The notes: generated by a model from the letters alone, not told the origin. A stretch of DNA of 64,000 nt from AP-15 sp963736715 (GCA_963736715.1 CAVTQA010000051.1:132110-196109); one strand, 5' to 3'. Counted from the stretch's first letter, positions 28,161-38,333 are shown. Program-made: numbers and translations.

Positions 28161-29796
28161 ATGGCAGCCTCGCGGCCTGACATAACCGCACTTCCGGACC
28201 TGGTTCACGGGCACTCCCACGCCGGGCCGGTCCGTGACTCTCGACCGGTCTATGTTGATTTGCTGCCCCCGTGCAACGCGGGTTGTCCGGCTGGCGAGAA
28301 CATCCAGGCGTGGCTCGCTCATGTCCACGCGGGCGAGTACGAGCGGGCCTGGCGTCAGCTCGTGGCGGACAACCCATTGCCGGCGATCCACGGACGTATC
28401 TGTTACCACCCGTGTGAGAGCGTGTGCAACCGCGCGGAGCTGGACACGGCCGTGGGAATCCACTCGGTCGAGCGCTTCCTTGGCGATCTCGCGACTGAAC
28501 ATGGATGGCGGATCGAAGCTCCAGCCGTCTCCACTGGGCGGCGGGTGCTGGTGATCGGCGCGGGACCGAGCGGCCTGTCAGCCGCTTACCAGTTGGCGCG
28601 GCTCGGCCACTCAGTCGAGATTCGCGACGCCGGCGCGGAGCCCGGCGGGATGATGCGCTACGGGATCCCCTCATACCGGCTCCCGCGTGAAGTGATCGAC
28701 AGCGAGCTGCAGCGTCTGCATGAGCTCGGCATCAAGTTCACCGGTGGGCATCGCGTCATGGACCTGGTCGCAGAGCGCGAGGAGGGCGGGTTTGATGCGG
28801 TGTTCGTCGCTGTCGGAGCGCACCTCTCCAAGCAGGTGAACATCCCCGGTCGCGACGCCGGCCGGATCGTGGACGCGCTCTCCTTCCTGCATGACGTTGC
28901 AGCTGGCGAACCGCCTGTCATCGGCCGGCGGGTGGCGGTCTACGGCGGCGGCAACACCGCGATGGACGCTGCCCGCGTGGCGCGGCGGCTCGGGGCTGAG
29001 GAGACGCTGATCATCTACCGGCGCACGCGTGAGCAGATGCCGGCCCATGAGGAGGAGGCCGCCTACGCCGAGCGCGAAGGAGTCCAGATCAACTGGTTGC
29101 GGACGATCGCAGCGGTCGACGGGCCGGAGCTCCAGGTGGAGGTGATGAAGCTTGACGATTCGGGCTTCCCGCAGCCGACCGGCGAGTTTGAGACGCTCGC
29201 TGCCGACACCGTGATCCTGGCGCTCGGCGAGGGCGCCGACACCGACTTTCCTGCGCGGCGTTCCCGGGATCGAGTTCGACAAGGACGGCACCGTCGAGGT
29301 CTCGAGCGCGCTTCAGACCGGCTGTCCCTGGGTGTTCGCCGGGGGCGACATGGTGCCGAGTGAGCGGACCGCGACCATCGCGACCGGGCATGGCAAGCGC
29401 GCGGCACGAGAGATCGACGCCTGGCTGCGTGGGACCGTCGACGAGCGTGCACCCAAGCACGAGATCGCGGAGTTCGGGCTGTTGAACCTGTGGTTCTTTG
29501 GAGACGCCGCCAGGCGCGCTCAGCCGGAATTGGCCCCGCAGGAGAGCGTCACGGGTTTTATGGAGGTGGTCGGCGGGCTCTCCGTTGAGCAGGCCACGTT
29601 CGAGGCTGGACGCTGCCTCTCATGCGGGAACTGCTGCGAGTGCGACGGTTGTCTGGGCGCTTGCCCTGAGGATGCGGTTATAAAACTTGGGCCGGGGCAC
29701 CGCTACCGGTTTGATTACGACCGCTGCACAGGCTGTGAGGCGTGCTTCACGCAGTGCCCAGTGCATGCGATAGAGATGGTCCCGGAGAGCTCGCTG
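28161..29796 (+). CDS. GltD-like NAD(P)H oxidoreductase with C-terminal 2x[4Fe-4S] module, reads into NifJ
   Basis: About 545 residues. Fe-S ligands of the GltD type are C38, C42, C81, C85 and C89; the FAD motif is GAGPSG (133-138); the NAD(P) motif is VYGGGNTAMDAARVARRLGA. A single shift near 29,255 carries the frame into VFAGGDMVPSERTATIATGH (FAD closure) and a ferredoxin-like tail with CLSCGNCCECDGCLGACP and CTGCEACFTQCPVHAIE. The tail frame has no stop and continues in phase into NifJ, whose own Met is at 29797. Such proteins move electrons between NAD(P)H and ferredoxin, here presumably to or from PFOR. Either a true GltD-NifJ fusion, or two genes whose TGATG junction lost a base. Confidence 0.8.
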
Positions 29797-32700
29797 ATGC
29801 GCGTAACAGTTGACGGCAACGAGGCCACAGCCTCAGTCGCGTATCGCCTCTCTGAGCTGTGCTGCATCTACCCGATCACGCCTTCCTCGCCGATGGCGGA
29901 ACTCGCGGACGAATGGTCCAGCCAGCACCTGCAGAACGTCTGGGGATCCGTGCCTGGCGTGGTCGAGATGCAGAGTGAGGGCGGAGCCGCCGGCGCTTTG
30001 CATGGGTCGCTGCAAGCAGGCGCACTGGCCACTACCTTCACGGCCTCACAGGGACTGCTGTTGATGATCCCGAACATGTACAAGATCGCCGGGGAGTTGA
30101 CCTCGGCGGTGCTGCATGTCGCGGCGCGGTCACTCGCCGCTCAGGGACTCTCGATCTTCGGCGATCACTCAGATGTGATGGCGGTTCGCCAGACCGGCGT
30201 GGCGCTGCTGTCTTCGGCCTCCGTTCAGGAGGCCCATGACATGGCGGCGGTCGCCCACGCGGCGACACTTCGGTCGCGAGTGCCGTTCCTGCACTTCTTC
30301 GATGGTTTCCGCACCTCACATGAGCTGAACAGCCTGGAGCTGTTGAGCGATGATCAACTGCGCGCGATCGTCCCAGACGCGCTGGTCAACGCCCATCGTG
30401 CGCGCAGACTGTCGCCCGAGCGGCCGTTCATACGCGGCACCGCGCAGAACCCCGACGTCTACTTCCAGGCGCGTGAGACGGTCAATCCGTTCTACGCCGG
30501 CACGCCGGGCGTGGTACAGGAGGTGATGGACGAGCTTGGCGCGCTGACCGGCCGCCATTATGGCCTGGTCGAATACAGCGGCCATCCCGAGGCCGAGCGG
30601 GTGCTGGTGCTGATGGGTTCCGGCGCGCAGACGGTGCGTGAGACGGTGGCGGCACTGCATGCTCGCGGTGAGCGGGTGGGCGTATTGCAGGTGCGGCTGT
30701 ACCGGCCCTTCCCGGCGCAGGAACTCATACGGGCGCTGCCGGAAAGCGTCCACAAGATCTCGGTGCTCGACCGGACCAAGGAGCCCGGCTCGATCGGCGA
30801 ACCGCTGTACCTGGACGTGCTGGCAGCCCTGAGCGAGGCCCATGCCGACGGGGATCTGGCGGAGATGCCGCTCGTCACCGGCGGACGTTACGGCTTGTCA
30901 TCCAAGGAGTTCAATCCGGGGATGGTCGCCGGCGTTCTGGAGGAACTGACCCGCGAGCGGCCACGACGCCGGTTCACGATCGGGATCGACGACGACGTCT
31001 CCCACACGAGCCTGCCATACGACCGATCATTGGAGATCGAGTCGCCGGAGACGGTGCGCGCGGTGTTCTTCGGCCTCGGCTCAGACGGGACCGTCGGCGC
31101 TAACAAGAACACGATCAAGATCCTCGGTTCGACCGGTGAACTCCACGCCCAGGGGTACTTCGTCTACGACTCAAAGAAATCTGGCTCCCAGACGGTCTCG
31201 CATCTGCGCTTCGGGCCGAAGCCGATCCACGCGCCGTACCTGGTCTCGCAGGCGAGCTTCGTCGGCTGTCACCAGTTCAGGCTGCTTGACCGCGCTGAGG
31301 TGCTGGACCGTGCGGCGCCCGGGGCCACGCTGTTGCTCAACTGCCCGCACCCACCGGACCGCGTGTGGGATTCGCTCTCACGTCCGGTTCAGGAGCAGAT
31401 CCTTGCAAAGTCGATTGAGCTCTACTCGATTGACGCCGGCCGCATCGCCCGTGAGGCTGGCCTCGCGGGGCGGGTGAATACGGTTCTGCAGACCTGCTTC
31501 TTTGCGATCTCCGACGTGCTTCCGCGCGAGCACGCAATCCCACTCATCAAGCATGCGATTGAGGAGACATACGGCCATCGCGGCGCGGAGGTCGTAAAGC
31601 GGAACCTGGCGGCGGTTGACCAGTCGCTGGCGGGTCTGCATCGCATCGAGACGCCTTTCCAGATGACCGCTGACCACGAACCGGACCCGATCGTGCCCGC
31701 CGACGCGCCGGTGTTCGTGCGGGACGTAACCGCGATGATGATCGCCGGGCGTGGCGACGAGCTCCCCGTGAGCGCGCTGCCTGTGGACGGCACCTATCCG
31801 AGTGGCACCTCTGCATTTGAGAAGCGCAACATCTCCGAACTGGTCGCGGCCTGGGACCCCGAGCTCTGTATCCAATGCGGCAACTGCAGCTTTGTCTGCC
31901 CGCACGGGGTGATCCGCTCCCGGCATTACGACCCCGGGTGCCTGACGGATGCGCCCGACGCGTTCCAGTCGGCGGCGCTCACCGCGCCCGGTCTACCGGA
32001 CGCGCGCTACACGCTGCAGATTTACCTCGAGGACTGCACCGGCTGCGGGCTCTGTGTCGAGGCGTGTCCGGTCACCGCGCCGGGCGAACCGATCCGCAAA
32101 GCGATAGACCTCGCCATTCGCGAGCCGCGGCTGACCGCTGAACGGGCGAACATCGCGTTCTTTGAGTCGCTGCCAGTGATCGACCGCTCACGGGTCGACT
32201 TTGGGACGGTACGCGGCACGCAGTTCCTGGACCCGCTGTTTGAGTTCTCCGGCGCCTGCGAGGGCTGTGGCGAAACGCCATATATCAAGCTGCTCTCGCA
32301 GCTGTTCGGTGACAGGCTGATGGTTGCCAACGCGACCGGCTGCTCGTCGATCTACGGTGGCAACCTGCCAACCACACCCTGGACGACTGACGCCGACGGA
32401 CGCGGCCCCGCATGGTCAAACTCACTATTTGAGGACAACGCTGAGTTCGGGCTCGGCTTCCGGCTGGCCGCTGACCAGCAGACGGGGGTGGCACGCCGTC
32501 GGCTGCTCGAGCTGCGTGAACAGCTCGGCGCCGAACTGGTGGATGAGACGCTCGCAGCACCACAGCTGCACGAGTCCCAGTTCGCGGCCCAGCGTGCACG
32601 GGTGGCAGAATTGGAGCGCCGGCTCAGCGATCTGAGCGGGCCCGCAGTCGAGGATCTACGTAGCGTCATAGATCACCTCGTCAGGCGCAGCGTGTGGATC

Positions 32701-33369
32701 GTCGGCGGCGATGGCTGGGCATATGACATCGGCGCCGGCGGCCTCGACCACGTCCTGGCCAGCGCCCGTGACGTCAACGTGCTGGTGCTCGACACCGAGG
32801 TCTACTCCAACACCGGTGGGCAGATGTCGAAGGCGACACCGCTGGGCGCGGTCGCCAAGTTCGCCGCGGCCGGCAAGACGACGGCCAAGAAGGACCTGGC
32901 GTTGCAGGCGATCGCGTACGGCAACGTGTACGTCGCACGGGTCGCGATCGGCGCCGATCCCCAGCAGACGCTACGAGCGTTCCGCGAAGCCGAGGCGTAT
33001 GACGGACCGTCACTGGTGATTGCATACAGCCACTGCATCGCTCACGGAATCGAGATGCGCGACGGGCTGGGCCAGCAACACCGGGCGGTCGCCAGCGGCT
33101 ACTGGCCACTGGTCCGCTACGACCCGCTCGTGCGCGGTGACGATGGCAACCCATTCCTGCTGGACTCGCCGCGGCCGCGGATCCCGCTCGCCGACTACAC
33201 CGACCGTGAGCTGCGCTACCGCACTCTTGCCGACACCCAGCCGGAGGAGGCCGAGCGGCTACATGCGCTTGCCGAGCGGGCGCTCGCACAACGCTGGCAG
33301 GTCTATGAGGAGATGGCCACCCATGGCGCCAACAGGTTCACCGCCGACTCCCGCGTGAGCGATGACTGA
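29797..33369 (+). CDS. nifJ: Pyruvate:ferredoxin (flavodoxin) oxidoreductase
   Basis: 1,190 residues from the ATG at 29797, exactly the normal single-chain PFOR length, with GGAG nine bases upstream. Domain I has YPITPSSPMAELADEW; the gamma domain has FFGLGSDGTVGANKNTIKIL; the two [4Fe-4S] clusters are in CIQCGNCSFVCPHGV (from residue 691) and CTGCGLCVEACPV. The TPP domain has ACEGCGETPYIKL, ATGCSSIYGG, GGDGWAYDIG (about residue 971) and DTEVYSNTGGQ. It converts pyruvate and CoA to acetyl-CoA, CO2 and reduced ferredoxin, and is oxygen-sensitive in most organisms, so hypoxic use is expected. The frame is uninterrupted over 3.5 kb. It overlaps the following DHOD-like gene by eight bases. Confidence 0.93.
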   Translation: MRVTVDGNEATASVAYRLSELCCIYPITPSSPMAELADEWSSQHLQNVWGSVPGVVEMQSEGGAAGALHGSLQAGALATTFTASQGLLLMIPNMYKIAGELTSAVLHVAARSLAAQGLSIFGDHSDVMAVRQTGVALLSSASVQEAHDMAAVAHAATLRSRVPFLHFFDGFRTSHELNSLELLSDDQLRAIVPDALVNAHRARRLSPERPFIRGTAQNPDVYFQARETVNPFYAGTPGVVQEVMDELGALTGRHYGLVEYSGHPEAERVLVLMGSGAQTVRETVAALHARGERVGVLQVRLYRPFPAQELIRALPESVHKISVLDRTKEPGSIGEPLYLDVLAALSEAHADGDLAEMPLVTGGRYGLSSKEFNPGMVAGVLEELTRERPRRRFTIGIDDDVSHTSLPYDRSLEIESPETVRAVFFGLGSDGTVGANKNTIKILGSTGELHAQGYFVYDSKKSGSQTVSHLRFGPKPIHAPYLVSQASFVGCHQFRLLDRAEVLDRAAPGATLLLNCPHPPDRVWDSLSRPVQEQILAKSIELYSIDAGRIAREAGLAGRVNTVLQTCFFAISDVLPREHAIPLIKHAIEETYGHRGAEVVKRNLAAVDQSLAGLHRIETPFQMTADHEPDPIVPADAPVFVRDVTAMMIAGRGDELPVSALPVDGTYPSGTSAFEKRNISELVAAWDPELCIQCGNCSFVCPHGVIRSRHYDPGCLTDAPDAFQSAALTAPGLPDARYTLQIYLEDCTGCGLCVEACPVTAPGEPIRKAIDLAIREPRLTAERANIAFFESLPVIDRSRVDFGTVRGTQFLDPLFEFSGACEGCGETPYIKLLSQLFGDRLMVANATGCSSIYGGNLPTTPWTTDADGRGPAWSNSLFEDNAEFGLGFRLAADQQTGVARRRLLELREQLGAELVDETLAAPQLHESQFAAQRARVAELERRLSDLSGPAVEDLRSVIDHLVRRSVWIVGGDGWAYDIGAGGLDHVLASARDVNVLVLDTEVYSNTGGQMSKATPLGAVAKFAAAGKTTAKKDLALQAIAYGNVYVARVAIGADPQQTLRAFREAEAYDGPSLVIAYSHCIAHGIEMRDGLGQQHRAVASGYWPLVRYDPLVRGDDGNPFLLDSPRPRIPLADYTDRELRYRTLADTQPEEAERLHALAERALAQRWQVYEEMATHGANRFTADSRVSDD

Positions 33370-34375
33370 GCTACCGACCCGCTACATGGGACTGGCTTTG
33401 CGCAATCCGCTGATTGCGTCGGCATCGCCACTTTCGGGCACGGTTGAGGGCGTTCGCCGCCTGGCGGCCGCGGGCGTGGGCGCGGTTGTACTCCCGTCGC
33501 TGTTCGAGGAACAGCTGCGACACGACGCCGAGCGCGGTGGACGACTGCTGGACGCAGGCAGCGAGAGCTTCGCTGAGTCCCTCTCCTACTTCCCCGCCGG
33601 GGCAAAGGCGGACCCTGGCCCACGGCGTTACGTGAGCTTGCTCGAGCGTGCCGCGGCGGCGGTGGACGTGCCGGTAATTGCCAGCCTCAACGGCATCACG
33701 GCCGGCGCCCTCGGCGCCTACGCACGGGCGATGCAGGACGCGGGCGCAGCCGGGCTCGAGCTGAACACCCACTTCATGCCCGGTGATCCGCACACCCCTG
33801 CACGTGACGTCGAGCAACGCCAGCTTGAAGTGCTTGCGAACGTCAGGGCGGCGGTCACGATCCCGATCGCAATGAAGCTCAGCCCGTACTTCAGCTCCCT
33901 GGGCGAGCTCGCCCGGGAGCTTGACGCCGCTGGGGCAGACGCGCTGGTGCTGTTCAACCGCTTCATCGCGCCTGACATCGACGCGAACAGGCTCGCGATA
34001 GTGCCCGGGATCGAGCTCTCAAGCGCCCACGAGGCGCGCCTCCCGCGGGCCTGGATCGCGTTACTGCGCGGTCATGTGAGCGCGTCACTGGCGGCCAGCT
34101 CCGGCGTCGAGACCGCGGCCGACGTGGCCGCCTACCTCCTGGCCGGAGCGGATGTGGTGATGAGTACTTCTGCGCTTCTGCGTCACGGACCCGAGCACGC
34201 GAGCGTGCTACTGGACGGCCTCTCGAGGTGGATGACCGCGAAGGGATTCAGCACTGTAGAGGCATTCCGCGGGATGCTCAGTGTGCCGCGCGACCAGGAT
34301 GGGTCAACGTATGAGCGTGCGGGTTACGTCAAAGCGCTACGCGCCGCGAACGCCTACAGAGCCGATCCCAGCTGA
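33362..34375 (+). CDS. Dihydroorotate dehydrogenase-like TIM-barrel flavoprotein
   Basis: 337 residues. RYMGLALRNPLIASASPLSG is the class 1 DHODH N-terminal signature. SLNGITAGALGAYARAMQDA and ELNTHFMPGDP line the flavin and substrate face, and GADVVMSTSALLRHGPEHA closes the FMN phosphate site. It overlaps nifJ (start before the nifJ stop), so it belongs to the PFOR unit rather than to pyrimidine synthesis; dihydroorotate dehydrogenase-like proteins beside nifJ are a recurring arrangement. The real substrate is unknown. It may be a flavin oxidoreductase that links PFOR electrons to an organic acceptor. Confidence 0.8.
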   Translation: MTELPTRYMGLALRNPLIASASPLSGTVEGVRRLAAAGVGAVVLPSLFEEQLRHDAERGGRLLDAGSESFAESLSYFPAGAKADPGPRRYVSLLERAAAAVDVPVIASLNGITAGALGAYARAMQDAGAAGLELNTHFMPGDPHTPARDVEQRQLEVLANVRAAVTIPIAMKLSPYFSSLGELARELDAAGADALVLFNRFIAPDIDANRLAIVPGIELSSAHEARLPRAWIALLRGHVSASLAASSGVETAADVAAYLLAGADVVMSTSALLRHGPEHASVLLDGLSRWMTAKGFSTVEAFRGMLSVPRDQDGSTYERAGYVKALRAANAYRADPS

Positions 34376-35297
34376 TCAGGCCTGCTCGCCCGTTCCAGCG
34401 GCGACCACGGGACTCCAGCACGGAGTTGACCAAGCCGGTCGCGAGAACGGCTGCCACATCCAGGGTCGAGATGATGCCGGCGGCGAGCCCGGTTGGCCCG
34501 ACCACAACTACATGGCTCGCGTCGTGTTCCACCAGCAACTCGGCAGCATGGATCAGTGAGTCACTCATCTCAACAGCGATTGGTGACTTCCTCGCGATGC
34601 TGGCGGCAGGCTCAGAGAGTGCGTCACGGTGCATGGCCACGACGAGGTCGATGTCTTCGATCAGCCCCCAGATGAGATGCTCGCCGCGATGCTCGATCCC
34701 GGCTATCGCGACACAGTGGACGCGCCGCTCAGCCATCGTCCGGGCGACCGTGAGCAGCGACGCACCGGCGATGCAGGTCAGGATGCCCAGATGGGCGACG
34801 TCATCAACGGTTGCGTCGCGCAGCGATGTCGCATTCGCGGGTGGGCGGTGTTGCGCGATTCGACGCTGGCGGGAGAGGTCAGGATCGACACCGCCGAGCG
34901 CCGCAACCACATCCAACGCGGAAACGAGGCGGATCGGAGCGCCGGTCTCCGGATCGGTGACCAGCAGATGCCGGACGTACCGCTCAGCCATGGTCGCCAC
35001 CACGTCAGAGACCGGCGCGTCAGCACGAAGCGCTGCAGGAGGCTCGAGGGTGACCTTGATGTCTTCGACGCGATTCACGTGCGTTAGCGCAGCCCGCATA
35101 AGGTCCACGTCGGTCACCAGCAATGGCAAACCGCCATCATGCGGGAGCATTAGCGCGGCGTGGACGTCGTGACGGATCAGGTTCGATGCGACCGTTGCCA
35201 GGCCGTCGTCGGGGAAGCAGGTGACGAGCCCTGAGGCCGTCAGGTCTCCTGCGGTCAGATCCGCCAGGACGGAGGTTTTCTGAGGGGCTGTTGCCAT
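34329..35297 (-). CDS. Protein with four CBS motifs
   Basis: 322 residues from the ATG at 35297; the longer upstream frame is arginine-rich non-coding-like sequence and was left out. Two Bateman modules are visible: LTAGDLTASGLVTCFPDDGL to LPLLVTDVDLMRAALTHV with a second repeat ending RHLLVTDPETGAPIRLVSAL, then VAHLGILTCIAGASLLTVAR and SDSLIHAAELLVEHDASHVV. CBS pairs bind adenosyl nucleotides and report energy state. No catalytic domain is attached. The 3' end overlaps the convergent DHOD-like gene by 47 bp. CBS-only proteins (for example Hrp1) are typical hypoxia-regulon members. Confidence 0.82.
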   Translation of the reverse strand: MATAPQKTSVLADLTAGDLTASGLVTCFPDDGLATVASNLIRHDVHAALMLPHDGGLPLLVTDVDLMRAALTHVNRVEDIKVTLEPPAALRADAPVSDVVATMAERYVRHLLVTDPETGAPIRLVSALDVVAALGGVDPDLSRQRRIAQHRPPANATSLRDATVDDVAHLGILTCIAGASLLTVARTMAERRVHCVAIAGIEHRGEHLIWGLIEDIDLVVAMHRDALSEPAASIARKSPIAVEMSDSLIHAAELLVEHDASHVVVVGPTGLAAGIISTLDVAAVLATGLVNSVLESRGRRWNGRAGLISWDRLCRRSRRVAL

Positions 35298-35364
35298 GGT
35301 CTGAGCATCGCCTAGGGCGAGCAGCGCGCATCCGTAGAACACGCAGCGACACGGGAACAACGCC

Positions 35365-36399
35365 CTAGACCGTCTGCGCGACGGGAACGACGACGCGCTG
35401 CGCGAGATCGACCAGCCGGCTCGAGTAGCCCCACTCGTTGTCATACCAGGCGACGACCTTCACTTGGGTGCCATCGTTGACCGATGTGAGTGACGCGTCG
35501 AAGGTCGACGAGTACGGGGACTTGATGATGTCTGAGGAGACGATCGGATCCTCCGTGTACGCGAGGATTCCCTTCAGCGCGCCATTGTCGGCGAGCCGCT
35601 CGAATTCCGCATTGATCTCCTCGCGGCTTGTCGTGCGTTCGGTCTCGATCGTGAGATCCACGAGCGAGCCGGTCGGCATCGGGACTCGCACGGCGTAGCC
35701 GTTGAGGCGCCCGTCAAGCTCAGGGATCACGAGCCCGAGCGCTTTCGCCGCTCCGGTCGACGTCGGGATGATGTTGAGCGCCGCGGCCCGCGCACGACGC
35801 AGATCCTTGTGCGGCCCATCCAGCAGATTCTGGTCAGCGGTGTACGCGTGCACGGTCGTCATCAGTCCATGTTTGATCCCGACCGCGTCATGCAGCACCT
35901 TCGCCACCGGGGCAAGGCAGTTGGTCGTGCAGGAAGCGTTCGAAATGATCTGGTGCACATCCGGGTCATAGACCTGATCAAAGTTGACGCCGAGTACGAC
36001 CGTCGCGTCGACCGGCTCCTCGCCTTTCGCAGGCGCCGAGATGATCACCTTCTTAGCCCCAGCTTCAAGGTGCTGAGCCGCGCCGGCGCGGGTCCGAAGC
36101 CGTCCTGTGGACTCGATCACAACCTCAACACCTAGCTCCTCCCACGGCAACGCTTCCGGGTTCGTCTGCGCGAGCGTGGAAATCGGCACGCCGTCGATCA
36201 CGATGCTGCCGTCCTCGGCCGTCACGTCCCCAGGAAACCGTCCGAAGACGGAGTCGTACTTCAGCAGGTGCGCGAGCGTGCCGGCGTCGACGAGATCGTT
36301 GACAGCTACGACATCGATGTCCGCACCCTGCTCATAGGCGGCCCGCAAGACACTGCGGCCCACACGACCAAAGCCGTTGATCGCTACTCGTACAGTCAT
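35365..36399 (-). CDS. gap: Glyceraldehyde-3-phosphate dehydrogenase
   Basis: 344 residues from the ATG at 36399, which has GAGG five bases upstream; longer frames start in non-coding-like sequence. The NAD-binding NGFGRVGR is at residues 8-15 and NDLVDA after the second strand suggests NAD preference. The nucleophile is C157 in SNASCTTNCLAP. It converts glyceraldehyde 3-phosphate to 1,3-bisphosphoglycerate. The gene stands alone, without pgk or tpi, which normally accompany the housekeeping copy in actinobacteria. It may therefore be a second, condition-specific copy belonging to the island's glycolytic set (with pfkA, gpmA, ppsA). The gene is intact. Confidence 0.92.
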   Translation of the reverse strand: MTVRVAINGFGRVGRSVLRAAYEQGADIDVVAVNDLVDAGTLAHLLKYDSVFGRFPGDVTAEDGSIVIDGVPISTLAQTNPEALPWEELGVEVVIESTGRLRTRAGAAQHLEAGAKKVIISAPAKGEEPVDATVVLGVNFDQVYDPDVHQIISNASCTTNCLAPVAKVLHDAVGIKHGLMTTVHAYTADQNLLDGPHKDLRRARAAALNIIPTSTGAAKALGLVIPELDGRLNGYAVRVPMPTGSLVDLTIETERTTSREEINAEFERLADNGALKGILAYTEDPIVSSDIIKSPYSSTFDASLTSVNDGTQVKVVAWYDNEWGYSSRLVDLAQRVVVPVAQTV

Positions 36400-36725
36400 C
36401 GCAACCTCGTTTTCTGGAACGCTCTGTAGACCTGGCGAGCCGTGACACGCCGACTCTTCCTCGAACCTAGCCCACGCGCGACGGCGCGCAATCGGGAACA
36501 ATCGCGATGGCCACTCAGTACTTATCCACGACTGGCCGCCGTAAAATATGAGCGGTCTCCATCTCGCTCAGCTCTTTCCGTCGGCCGTCCTGGTGCATCG
36601 CGACTCGTCTCGGTCATGCGCGGGGAACTACTGATTTGCGCGCTGACCAGTGGTCCATAAGCTCAGTGCCAGGAGCGATCACATCAGCAGCGGCAACCGC
36701 GGCAACCCGTGGGAGGTGAGCATAG
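36400..36725. promoter_or_regulatory. 326-bp divergent region between gap and the hydrogenase operon
   Basis: No gene is seen. The region carries the promoters of gap and of the hydrogenase operon. A short AT-rich block (GCCGTAAAATATGAGC, about 36,537-36,552) is the best promoter-like stretch. GACCA-G-TGGTC at about 36,646-36,656 is a small dyad nearer the hydrogenase. A strong GGAGGTGA (36712-36719) precedes the GTG start at 36726. Confidence 0.4.
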
Positions 36726-37876
36726 GTGCAGGCCCAGAAGACCGCGCCGGCTGTGATTCCGCTCGAGGCACTCGACGGCCTGCTCGCGACGTTGCGAGTA
36801 CGGGGCTTCCGCGTGCTCGGCCCGAAGATTCGCGACGGCGCGATCATCTATGACGACCTGGGCGCCGCTTCGGAGCTTCCGATCGGCTGGACCGACGAGC
36901 AGAGCGGCGGCAGCTACCGCCTCAAGCGCCGCGAGGACGGCGCGCGCTTCGGTTACGCGGTCGGTCCGCACTCCTGGAAGCGATTCCTGTTTCGTCCTGA
37001 GGCTGCGGCTCTGGCGTGCCACGCGCTCGCCGGGCGACGACATGGTGGTCGAGGAGGAACCGACCGAGGCAAAGCCGATGGCGTTCATCGGCGTGCGGTC
37101 GTGCGAGCTGCACGCGATCGAGATTCAGGACCGGGTCTTCATCGGCGGCCGCCACGTGGACCGCGACTATGCCAACCAGCGCGAGGACGCTTTCCTGGTT
37201 GCCGTCGAACTGCATCACCGCCGGCGGCACCTGCTTCTGCGCGTCGATGGGCACCGGCCCCGAGGCCAGCGCCGGATACGACCTGGCGCTCACGGAGCTG
37301 CTCGACGGGGAGCACCGGTTCCTGGCGGAAGCCGGCAGCGACCGCGGTGCCGCCGTGCTTGCGGAGCTGCCTCAGCGGCCTGCCACGGACGCCGACCTGA
37401 CCGCGGCCGGTGCGGCCGATCGCCGCCACCGCCGCCCAGATGGGGCGCACCATGGAGACCGACGACATTCGCAATCTGCTGGCACGCAACCTCGAACATC
37501 CGCGCTGGGATGAGGTCGCCGACCGGTGTCTCAGCTGCGGCAACTGCACCCAGGTCTGCCCCACCTGCTTCTGCTCCTCCGTCGAGGACACCAGCGACCT
37601 CGGCGGCGACGGTTGCCGAACGCACGCGCGTCTGGGACACGTGCTTCTCGATCGATTACTCCCACATCCACGGCGGCAGCATCCGCTCGCTCGTCGCGCG
37701 CCCGCTATCGCCAGTGGATGACGCACAAGCTCGGGACCTGGATCGATCAATTCGGCGACCTCGGGCTGCGTCGGCTGCGGGCGCTGCATCACCTGGTGCC
37801 CGGTCGGGATCGACATCACCGAAGAAGTGGCCGCGATCAGGGCGACGCGAGGACCGCGATGCCACAACAGACTTGA
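36726..37876 (+). CDS. hyhB: Group 3b [NiFe]-hydrogenase beta subunit, 2x[4Fe-4S] protein, frameshifted
   Basis: About 380 residues, reconstructed across five or so frames. The start is readable (AVIPLEALDGLLATLRVRGF, then RDGAIIYDDLGAASELPIGW). FIGVRSCELHAIEIQDRVF and VNCITAGGTCFCASMGTGPE are hallmarks of the sulfhydrogenase beta subunit. Clusters are in CLSCGNCTQVCPTCFC and GCVGCGRCITWCPVGIDITE. It passes electrons between the hydrogenase small subunit and the flavoprotein gamma subunit. The 3' boundary is uncertain (37,858-37,929) because the frame is broken where the next gene starts. It is the first gene of the hydrogenase operon. Confidence 0.82.
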
Positions 37877-38333
37877 CAGCCTCCTGGCTGAGATCCCACT
37901 GTTTGAGGGACTCGCGAGCGAGACGCTGACCTTGCTGGCCGGATGCGCGAGCAACGTGCAGTTTCACGCGGGTGAGCAGATCATCCGCGCGCGGCGATCC
38001 CGCGGATGCCTTCTACCTCGTCCGTCACGGCAGCGTCGGCGCTGGAGACCTACTTCCCAGCGCGCGGCCCCGTCACGATCGAGACGCTCGAAGCCGGCGA
38101 GGTACTCGGCTGGTCCTGGCTGTTCCCGCCCTATCGCTGGCATCTGGACGCACGCGCACTGACAACCGTGCGCGCCACCGCCTTTGACGGCGCCTGCCTG
38201 CGCGGCAAGTGCGAGGCCGATCCGGCGCTGGGCTATGAGCTGATGTCACGCTTTGCGCAGGTCGATGATCGAGCGTCTGCAGTGGACGCGGCTGCGACTG
38301 ATCGACGTCTACGGGACCGATGACCGTCGCTGA
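37859..38333 (+). CDS. Cyclic-nucleotide-binding-fold (Crp-like) protein without HTH, frameshifted
   Basis: About 157 residues. LDSLLAEIPLFEGLASETLT opens a cNMP-binding domain, followed by SNVQFHAGEQIIR, DAFYLVRHGSV, IETLEAGEVLGWSWLFPPYR and FDGACLRGKCEADPALGYEL. The domain is complete and the C-terminal helix follows, but no DNA-binding HTH is present, so it is not a Crp/Fnr transcription factor. Two or three shifts break it, one right after the ATG at 37859. Proteins of this kind lie inside many group 3b operons and are presumed to regulate or accompany the hydrogenase. The ligand is unknown, since the usual cAMP arginine context cannot be judged in the broken part. Confidence 0.75.

Noticed and set aside
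27315..28502. A 395-codon antisense frame over ppsA and the GltD-like gene
   Set aside because: It crosses two real genes on the other strand and shows no recognisable motif.
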